Part shown: positions 55,437-64,000 of the stretch, piece by piece | How positions within the stretch are numbered: position 1 is the first letter of the stretch | How the letters are laid out: each line of letters begins with the position of its first letter | Origin: Phlegmacium glaucopus | Taxonomy: Eukaryota > Basidiomycota > Agaricomycetes > Agaricales > Cortinariaceae | Length of the DNA stretch: 64,000 nucleotides | NCBI GenBank assembly: GCA_015039465.1 | Contig: MU130359.1 | Location: forward strand, 62,001-126,000 | Direction of reading: 5' to 3' | Translations under genes and position numbers: made by a program | The notes under the pieces: generated by a model | The model's database searches: none | Told to the model about the DNA's origin: nothing | Seen by the model: the letters and a program-made list of their open reading frames with translations, nothing else

Positions 55437-55524
55437 CAAAGAGTTCCGGAATTCGAGATTCCGCCCCTCCACATGCCCCAAAGAGTTCCGGAATTCGAGA
55501 TTCCGTCTCTCCACATGTCCGCCC
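55437..55524. repeat. 42-bp tandem duplication upstream of the NLR gene
   Basis: GAGTTCCGGAATTCGAGATT followed by CCGCCCCTCCACATG occurs at 55441 and again at 55483 with two or three changes. It lies about 90 bp before the inferred NLR start and may affect its promoter. Confidence 0.85.
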
Positions 55525-56085
55525 CAACATGTGACATCCACGAATTACCTTATGTAATGTAGCTAGCCAAAGATTTTGAGTTCGCTTCACACACTCATCT
55601 TCTGTAGCCCTCGCTTCACAACACCACGGTTTGGCATGGTAATATATAACTACCTTGATCAAAAACGGCCACTAATAAGTTCTGACTAAGTGATATCAGT
55701 GATATTAAGATTCAATATTGTCAAAATATTGTTGACTTACTCGGACGAAACTGGCACTGGCCCTAAGGGGTAATTTACGTATAATACCCACCTCGCGGAG
55801 GGGCAATTGATTAGATTGCAACCACTGACAATGTATAAATTACATTCTATTGATCAGTGGCCAGCAAGTACGATCTATATAGATCAGCAAGCACAATGTC
55901 ACGGTATAAACAGTAAGTTTTATTGATGGGAAGGCCCATTTTATAAATCAACAGTGGGTGAGCAATAAGTGCAACGGCGATCTATAAAGTATAATGTATA
56001 CATTGTATAGACGGTAAAGCTTTAAAATTTAAAGTCGTATTGATGGAAAGGCCCGAAAGGGCGATGTAGGTGACATGTCAACAGT
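55525..56085. other. AT-rich intergenic stretch
   Basis: No gene is seen. Short related phrases recur, such as TTTTATTGATGGGAAGGCCC near 55920 and TATTGATGGAAAGGCCC near 56040, and GATCAGTGGCCAGCAAG near 55852 followed by GATCAGCAAGCACAA near 55880. Confidence 0.4.
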
Positions 56086-56960
56086 GTGACTTTGTGTAAG
56101 TGTGTGACTGACGCGGAGGGGAATCTCGAATACCGGAACGTCCTCATCCAGACGGAGTCCACTCGTATCACCTGTTCCGGCACTTGGTCCACGTCAATCT
56201 TCTATCCAGTGCTTCCTCCGTATCCTGTAATGCGGCAGCATCATGATCACCAGTCAAAACACCATCGAATGTCTTGGCCATCGGACAAAACTTTTGAACT
56301 CGCCTCTCCACCTCCGAGTGCAAACCTCCCTTTAGTGGTCTCTCACCTCTCTCAGTGGTACGTAAATTAATAGAATTTTGGTTTCTTGACTGACTATCTC
56401 TATTAAATTCTCAGCTTGCACGCGATGATCAAGAACTCCAAGATTTACGCGCAAAAGTTCCGCGTTCTAGAAGCCCGATTAGTATGTAGTAGACCACACA
56501 AAACATATGCAAGACCTCGAAGAATGTCGCACCGAATTGGAATCTTTCTTTCTAAAGCTTCAAGCCAAACTCAGAAAACTCCAGGACAGAGCTCACTGGT
56601 GCAAATCCAAAACAACTAGATGCAAACTATCACAACTCGCCCAAAACTGCCTTGTTGACGCGTAACAACAACTAAAAATGGCCGTGTTAGGCAAGAAAGT
56701 TGCGGGAGAGAGTGCAGAGTTAAATGTCTGTTACGAGAAACATGAATGACTCAAGGAGGCTCTCATGGTATGGCATTTCTCATACAGATCGTTAACCCAA
56801 TGTATAACTTTTTTTTTTGGTTGTCAGGTTGCGAGATACGACGCAACAAACGGATCAACAACATCGCAAACGAATATCCGAAATGGAAAAAAGACGTTGC
56901 CACTGTTGAGATACTTGAAGGTCTGCTTTCCTTCTCTCCTGATTCATTGAAGGTGTAAAC
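56086..56960 (+). pseudogene. Remnants of a coiled-coil protein gene
   Basis: Plus-strand pieces with protein-like composition are found in several frames: NLPLVVSHLSQW (near 56335), LARDDQELQDLRAKV (near 56420), MQDLEECRTELESFFLKLQA (near 56508) with further Gln/Lys/Leu-rich helix to a stop near 56664, and VARYDATNGSTTSQTN near 56830. GT-AG introns may join some of them, but a stop (near 56749) and frame changes suggest decay. No domain recognised. Confidence 0.3.
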
Positions 56961-57366
56961 TGACGCCCTCCATCATTAGAAGTATCTTACCAAGAGACTC
57001 TTATTTAACTTGCCGATGCCGACTGGATGATGGTTTCGAAGACGTGGTCATACGATTGCAATACGATTGACGGAATGCAACTTCATGCCTGGCAAGGTAT
57101 ATCTTCCGTTCCTAGCCTCTCTATTTCTTCCTTATCATTCTTGCGTATAGAACCTGAATTACAATTAAAGATCTTGAAGTTCTCAAGAAATCTCCGTTGA
57201 GAACCATGTAGAAACAGAAAAACAACTCTACGAAAACCTTGGTTTGTGATGACATGATCCCTGTTTCACTGTTCATCGCCGGTCAAGGACACCCAAATCG
57301 GCGACCAACCTCCCAAGATTGAAGAGTCAATCATGTCAAGAGACAGCCCAACAGCAATTTAAAATA

Positions 57367-58040
57367 TTACTGGGGATCGTTGGGATGAAACTTTGGGTAG
57401 AGAGATAGGACTAAAAAGTACATAACCAACAACGTTCCATAAGTAGTCCGGTAAGTACCTTCATGCTGTCTCCTGATCAACCACTGCTTGGGCTCTGAAC
57501 AATCTTTGTACTCGAATAGGTTGCAACGCAAATGTAGATCAGAGATCAACGAAGACTCAGATACCTGGGACACCGTTGATTGAGCCTTGGCGTAGTGCTC
57601 ATTCGAGGAATGGCCAGTGCTCTGGGACAAAGCGACACTGCGTATTAGCGTGAAATACAGTATTAATAACCTATACAAGTATAAAAGAGTTCCAGGATGC
57701 TACGATGAGTCACTTCCACTCAAAAATAAGATCCACTTGTGCGTGGAAACGGTGGTGACGTTGGCTCTTCTAAAAATCACCAATGTGCTCCCGTCATGAA
57801 GGGATTTTTGTCAATGTCAACGAAGTGAGATTTACATTCCACAGCCCCGTAGTAGTTTTGGAGCCGTCCTCGGCACTTTCTACTCGTTTCCACAATGATC
57901 CGTGAAATATTTGGGGTAGATGCCAAGCAGGTGGTCCTTCTCTCTCTATGGATCTAATGTCGACACCTTTTAATCCCTTACCATAAATTATAAATTTGAG
58001 GCACCAAACTATATCGAGTTCCTGACGATTGTCCAACATC
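57367..58040 (-). other. Unresolved minus-strand coding-like stretch
   Basis: Two frames, 58040-57794 (containing QELDIVWCLKFIIYGKGLKG) and 57678-57367 (containing SDLHLRCNLFEYKDCSEPKQ), could be exons of one minus-strand gene. I cannot join them with confidence or name a family. Confidence 0.25.
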
Positions 58041-58836
58041 CTTATTCTTTGTCTGTAGTTCTAGTTTCTGTGATTTACGGTGACATCTGTGCATAGACTT
58101 TTGGTGGTCGGCTCTCTCAGGCTGTAACCTTGTGGTAACTCAGCTATCGCCTAACCACCTCTTTGGACCTATCGAACCCCATTTCGGCAAGGGCTTTGTT
58201 GCCTTTATTCTACCTACTGATCACTGCCCTTTTACCCTCAAAGGGCACTTTGCAGATCGAAGCCGTTTATGCACCCAAATTCTTCCATTTATCCCACCCT
58301 CATTGTCTTGCATCCTTCTATTTAAATCTGTTCGGCGAAGTTTATAGCCTTTTAAATTACGAAGATTTGTACATAGAGCTATGTATTTCTATATTATTGA
58401 GCCTCAATGGCAGGACTTGCTTTCCGACTTGGCTTATAAAAAATTATCCAGGTTCAAGCAAAACATTGAATAACTGCTGCAGGTGGTGAAGATATCAGTC
58501 CTGATGGTCATTTCCACTCCAACGTCGCAACAATAGCCGTCGATGCCGAACTACTTGTGTCCGCTACCCATGCTGCTCGTTGCTGTCACTGGTAGAGGTC
58601 GATCCTTGGAAGTAGCAGGGGTGAAGGATGAAAAGGGAAAGAGTAGAGGATGAAGGTAATAGGCATCCGCAAACTTTTCGCAAAATTTTCCCAGGATACC
58701 TATTTTCGCCAAGGAAATGGCCATCTTTGGGCCACCAAATCCGCAAAAAAACTGCCGGCCTTATGGAGCTTCACACAGGTACACAAATACTACTTAGGTA
58801 GAAGGCGATACGCCGTGAGTTTGTCCTCAACCACCG
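58041..58836. promoter_or_regulatory. Region upstream of the SNF2 gene
   Basis: No supported gene; short plus-strand frames near 58132-58489 are not protein-like enough to call. It should contain the promoter and leader of the helicase-like gene. Confidence 0.35.
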
Positions 58837-61800
58837 ATGAAAGGCGACGTGTTAAGAAAGCAGACGAGTCTGTTAGACGCGTTGGACCAGTCTTTTCCGC
58901 TCTCTGACTCTCCTGCTGGACCAACTCAACTTGGCACCCCTATAACGCCTGTACGCCGACAAAGGACTATTGATCACTACTTTGAGGCTGGCTCAAGCTC
59001 TTCAAAAAACTCCAATATACAAGAGCAACTGAGAATAGCACGGAGGGTCCATGATGCTGAACAATCCAATGCGGCAGGTGGGTACCAAGTTCTACAGCAG
59101 AATCAAGGCGAGAACTTAACAGTTGTCTCAGCTTCACTCATTAATAGTGACTACCTGGCAACTTCCATGGAATCTGCTCCACCTGCCAGGAGAGGTGGTG
59201 GCGCCAGTGGTTTCGGCCTGAATTATGATCATGAAACCCCTCTTCGAGCAATAGACTTTGGGGGACCCGATCAAGGACAAAGGTTGGACTTATGTTTTCA
59301 CAACCACTTTTCCCTTTTCTGAATATGATTAGGTTGGCGGATTTCGTGGCCAAGTCTATAGAGAACACGGGCGACGGGCTCTCTGTGAAAGAGGCAATGA
59401 AAAAGCTTGGCCTGAATGGGTGAGTTATGAGATTGAAATTGATGTTGTTGTCGCAGCTAAGGACGGCTTATAGCCCAAGGGATCTTTTACCGGGGCTTGA
59501 AGTTCGTTTATTGAATCATCAAGTAATTGGCGTTGCATGGTAAATGTTGCCTGTATTCCCACCTTCGTTTTTCTTAACACGACCCAAGGATGCTCGACAA
59601 AGAAAGAAGTCAGGATCGAGGGGGAATACTTGCGTCAGTCATCTATGTCTCCTCATCTATGTCTCCTTTATAGACTGCAAATTTACTTCATTTACATGCA
59701 GGGACGATATGGGACTTGGTAAACCCTTGTTTTTCCCTGATGACTCTAGTATCAACTAAGCTTTTAAATTTCTATAGGTAAAACTGTGCAAATGATAGCG
59801 ACCATGGCAATGAATATGCCGGCGCTTGAGGATGAATGCCGTACCACCCTCATCGTTGTTCCTGCCGCTCTGCTTCAGCAAGTAAGTCCATTTTACACAC
59901 TTGTTTTGGAACGTGTTTCAACTGTGATCAGTGGAAAGACGAGATTGAGACCAAGAGCAATAATATCTTCAAAGTTCATATTCATCATGGGAAAGATAAG
60001 CTGAAGGTAAACACAAGAATCTTTGTTCATTCACTGATATTGACTTCTTTTCTTACAGAAATTATCTCAAGTAGCGTCAAAGGATGTACGTTCAGATTCT
60101 CTTCTTTCATATGCAAGGGAATCTCCATCTCTACCTTATACAGGTCATCATAACTTCATATCAAACGCTTTGTCTCGATTTCAATATTCCCCGTGACGTT
60201 GAGATTCACGAGGAAACCCAGTGGCTTGAAGCTCATGGGTGAGAGTAATGGTGTTTGCCAAGGAGATGAGAAATCCTCAAAAGTTTGAGATAGAGGAATT
60301 CTAGCACAAGTCAAGTTCCACCGTGCTGTTGCAGATGAAGCTCAGTTCATTCGAAACCGGTGCGCATCAGAATTTTAGTCTCTTTCATCCAGGGACTTAT
60401 CTAGGTTTTCTTTAATGTTAGAGCTACTCGGGCCAGTACCAGCCTTGCTCACGTTAGAGCGAGATATAGGTGGATGTTGACGGGTACACCCGTGACCAAC
60501 ACTCTGTACGTCACTTCCCTGCAATTTAGCCTTCCATGCCCTTTACCCCACATTCCGCAGAGCCGATATTTATGGTCTTCTCCGCTTTGGTCGATTTAGG
60601 CCATGGAACGACTGGAATGGTTTCAATACGTATGTGGTAAGTCATTGATTCCCTGACCTGCCCTAGATTATCCCTCATTTACTTTCCAGGCAAGGGTTCA
60701 GTTTGATGACGCCCCTCTGGCAGGTATGCACTCTTCTTGTTTTGTTTCACCTTCACTACATGATTATCAGGGTCGAGAGCACAGGCCATCTTGAAACCCA
60801 TTCTCCTGCGACGCACGAAAAACTCTAGATTGGAAGGCAAGCCACTTTTAGAGTTGCCGCCTAAAGAAATCGAGATAGTCAAACTCCAGTTCAGTGATGA
60901 CGAACGTCAGGTATGCATACAACTTTTAATGCTGCACTTTTAGGTTTCCGATTCCATTTTACAGATCTACAACGACTTCGAGAACAGTACCAAGCTTCAA
61001 TTGAACAAGTTCATCAGAGCGGGAACGCTTCTCAAACAGTGAGTATATCCACAAAATATCAGGCCTCTTTAGAAGTTGAACGTCTTCATAACTAGCCACG
61101 CCGCTGTCTTGGTCCGTTTATCCTAGTTTTTGTTTCGCCCGCATAGCTGACCTGCTTGCGTAGGTTATGATACTACGCCTACGTCAACTTTGTTGTCACC
61201 CATATCTTATATTAGTTTGTATCCTCTTACCGGCACTCAACAGTTGCTGACTCACATCTTTTCGGCTGGCAGTCTTTGGCAGAAGAGTTCGAAGATCCCA
61301 CATTACTAGTCGGAAGTGATGCAGATAAAGAGCTTAGTAGGGCCAGGAAGGTTATGGGTGCAGCATGGGTCGCTGAGGTTAGCCTTGTCGTGGAACTTAC
61401 TCGTGTTTTGCGAGTTTATACTCAAGTTTTGTTTAGGTAAAACAAAGGTGTGACTTCATGTTTTAATCGCCTTCCCCCAGCCCGTTCATGTCTTTTGTTG
61501 CCAGATTTCTTATTCGTGCAGCAGCTTCAGAATTGTTGAGTTTCGTGGGCGAAGACGATGGACCAGACGCCAGTTGTCCCAATTGCAATGACAGTTAGTA
61601 CATTATATCATTTTTTCTTAAACTTCCTTTGCTGATACATTGTAGTGTTCACTGGGGGAAACGGGCGCGTCCTCGTATGTGGACACGAACTATGCTTTGG
61701 CAAGCACTTTCCTCTATCTTGATGGTTTTTCAACTTACTTATCCCCGAATCCAGACTGTACTCTTGACTTGAACAACTCACCAATCGCCCATAATGGTAT

Positions 61801-63638
61801 TTTGTGGGTACTTTCACTGCCTAACAGCATTGTGAATCGATGTTTATCCGTTTGTTTGACAGCGGCGAAGGCACCGAACGAGAAAACCTTGCTGTCGAGA
61901 AAGAGTTCGAAGCTGCCTTGGCGAAGGGTTACCGACCTTGTAAACGAGTCCTTTGCGCTTTCCGGCGGGGTTTTGAAATGCTCATTAATTGACTAGGCCC
62001 AACATGCAAGAAGATGGTGGATTTGAAATCAACGGATAAAGTTTTCAAGTCAGCAGCATTTGAACCAACTGAAGAAGAGCTCAGGGAGTATGCTCGTTCC
62101 GGGCGGCGTGTAAAGAAAGAGAAAGCAAGCTATCATGCCATAAAAATGCGATCCCCTTCTCCAGTCAGATCCATTTCACCTGCTAGATCCATTCCAGATG
62201 TTCTCGATGATTCCGATGACGATCTTCCTGATGTCGCGCACATGCTTGACACTCTTCCAAAGAAACGTAAAGAAAATATGCAACGTAATAAAGCCAAAGT
62301 TAGTATTTCCAAATTCCTCATGTGGCAGGGCTTTTCATCCTGACCTCTCCCATTCTGTAGGTGAATATTCTTGATCTTACTCAAGATAACGAGAAAATGT
62401 TTACTACTAAACGCATCAAGCGCAAAGCGTATGAAAGCGACTCGGATTTGGATGTCAGTGAAGGATATTTTACACCAGACAAACGTCGGCGAGGTGGAAA
62501 TACTAGAGTATCATCGGCGTCCCCTGGCCCTTCCAAAGGAAAAGGAAAAGCCGGTGCATCTAGACCTGATGATGGCCCATCTGATGCTGTCATAGCTACC
62601 TGGGGGCGTGGAGACGATGATCTGGAGCCCAGCACCAAGATGTTAGCGTTGATTGATTATCTGAGGGAATGGGACAGCACTGGAGACAAGACCATCTGTT
62701 ATTCCCAGTGTATGTCATATTCCGAGTCCACCGACATCATCATCCATTTAACTTCCCTTTCTCTACAGGGACTTCAGTGCTTGATTTGATCGAGACGTTG
62801 TTTTCCCGTCATGGCATTCGGTCATTACGATTTGATGGAAAAATGGGCCGGTTTGAAAGAGATGCGACTTTGGCCACCTTCAAGCAGATCGGAGGACCAA
62901 AAGTCATTCTGATCAGGTAATGTTAAATCTGCCTATTCATGGCTTATTGTTTAATATGTGATTCCCAGTACCAAGTGTGGCAGCGTCGGGTAAGCATTGT
63001 TAGCAACTATTGATGGGAGCTCGATGATTAATTCTTGCAATCAGATTGAATTTGGTGTCTGCTAATCGCGTCGTCAAGTAGGACTTCTTACTATAGATAA
63101 CCTCAACTGAGCTGATCAGTTTCGATCAGTATGGATCTGTCGTGGAACTATGCCGCTGAATCGCAAGCTTATGATCGGTGAGGAGCTTACCTGTTGTTGG
63201 CAATCGGATATTGATACGCTATCTACGTTAGGTGTCATCGCATTGGACAGGAAAAAACTGTCCATGTCAAACGTTTGGTGGTTGAAAACACCATTGAGGA
63301 GCGGTGCGCTTTCCTTGTTAATTGATTATCTATGTGATTTCACCGACTTCATTGACTCTTAGTATGCTCCTGTTGCAAGACGTTAAAATTGGTACGTGGT
63401 TGCTTTAGCTTCCATCAGTTACCTCCAGCGCTTAGACTAAGCTTTCACAATTTCAGGTTTGGCCGACGCTGCCCTTGGTGAAGGTCAAGGTGCCAAACTT
63501 CACAAACTTAGCGTGAAGGATATCAAATACGTGAGTGGGCCTGGATGTCGTTACACAATGCCACTAACTGTTGGTCGTCAGCTATTTGGAATGGGTCCAA
63601 AGGAGACAAATGGACGGCCTCAGGCAAAGGCTACCTGA
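58837..63638 (+). CDS. SNF2-family ATPase with RING finger (Rad5/Rad16/Uls1-like)
   Basis: A DNA translocase of the SNF2 superfamily with an inserted RING ubiquitin-ligase domain, as in Rad5, Rad16 and Uls1, acting in the nucleus on chromatin or stalled forks. More than fifteen short introns interrupt it. N-terminal region: QRTIDHYF at residues 42-49 matches the PCNA-binding PIP-box pattern. ATPase motifs: DDMGLGKTVQMIATMAMN (Walker A), TLIVVPAALLQQW, VIITSYQTL, VADEAQFIRNR (motif II), RYRWMLTGTPVTNTLADIYG, GLLRFGRFRPWND and LKPILLRRTK. Then LPPKEIEIVKLQFSDDERQI, LRLRQLCCHP, and a RING-like CPNCND with VLVCGHELC. The helicase C lobe has ICYSQ, LRFDGKMGRFERDATLATFK, STKCGSVGLNLVSANRVV, MDLSWNYAAESQAYDRCHRIGQ-type sequence split by introns, and NTIEERMLLLQ. 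It ends KDIKYLFGM at 63638. All core motifs are intact. The start codon is the first in-frame ATG seen. Confidence 0.88.
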
Positions 63639-64000
63639 TATTTGTTAATTTAATTGCACGGTCTTTCCTCGGTAATCGCGGAAAGAATCGGTAGTTCGTC
63701 ATAATAAAGTCTATATAGTCCAGTATTCCAAGCTTATTGTATATCATAATTTACAAAGGCAGCTCGTGGCAGGTTACCGGTTGTCCATGAACGAGTACAT
63801 TTAAATATTTATTTTGCCCTGGCAATGATCATAACAGATGTTCTAAGGCCAGCTGCAGATAATCATTTCAGTTCAAATCATCCCTTGTTAAAAACAAATT
63901 CGGATTTTTTACCATTGCCAGTCGAACTCGGGGGTCCTCATAACTCGTAGCTCATCTCATCAGACTCCAAGGTAAAGAACAAGAGGCAACATCAAGAGTG
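63639..64000. other. 3' flank of the SNF2 gene to the window edge
   Basis: Probable 3' untranslated region and intergenic sequence; AT-rich. Nothing else is supported. A purine-rich stretch at 63960-64000 may belong to a neighbouring gene outside the window. Confidence 0.4.

Overview
This is intron-rich eukaryotic nuclear DNA, almost certainly from a basidiomycete fungus of the Agaricomycetes. The signs are many 45-70 bp GT-AG introns, tandem secreted GH3 beta-glucosidases, a chromodomain Ty3 retroelement, a Tnp2-type transposase relic, an NB-ARC/TPR protein of the fungal NLR type, and several coding relics that resemble multicopy Agaricomycete families. The organism call is inference; no marker here fixes a genus.

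Layout. 0-4.4 kb is ordinary gene space: a possible gene start at the left edge (-), ribosomal protein eL30 (+), a small frame-broken remnant (-), a UBE2S-type ubiquitin-conjugating enzyme (-) and a short-chain dehydrogenase (+). 4.5-19 kb is a head-to-tail triplication of a secreted GH3 beta-glucosidase, all on the minus strand. Copy 2 has a 993-base assembly gap, copy 1 has two in-frame stops near its N-terminus, and copy 3 is a mosaic of the other two. 19-23 kb is mostly intergenic, with a 109-bp tandem duplication and a small serine/threonine-rich, probably GPI-anchored protein.

23-50 kb is a transposon graveyard. It holds a 1.04-kb hAT-type nonautonomous element with 8-bp target duplications and a 7.4-kb Ty3/Gypsy chromovirus with 573-bp LTRs, 5-bp target duplications, a Tf1-like self-priming site and an antisense spliced gene. 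It also holds a ~170-bp tandem array ending in a 138-bp-arm hairpin, a decayed Tnp2 transposase, relics of a further repetitive gene family, inverted minisatellites, and a 1.63-kb foldback element carrying tRNA-like pol III boxes inserted in one copy of a local duplication. Many lesions are CG to TG or CG to CA, which suggests decay through CpG methylation.

50-64 kb returns to genes. There is a hypothetical gene (+), an NB-ARC/TPR NLR (-) whose repeat array is a 126-bp coding minisatellite with frameshifts, a poorly resolved stretch, and a long SNF2/RING ATPase (+) of the Rad5/Rad16/Uls1 type with an N-terminal PCNA-binding-like motif.

The genes do not form one pathway. The glucosidase cluster is the only functional block (cellobiose and oligosaccharide hydrolysis outside the cell). 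The rest is housekeeping, a candidate self/non-self recognition receptor, and mobile DNA.
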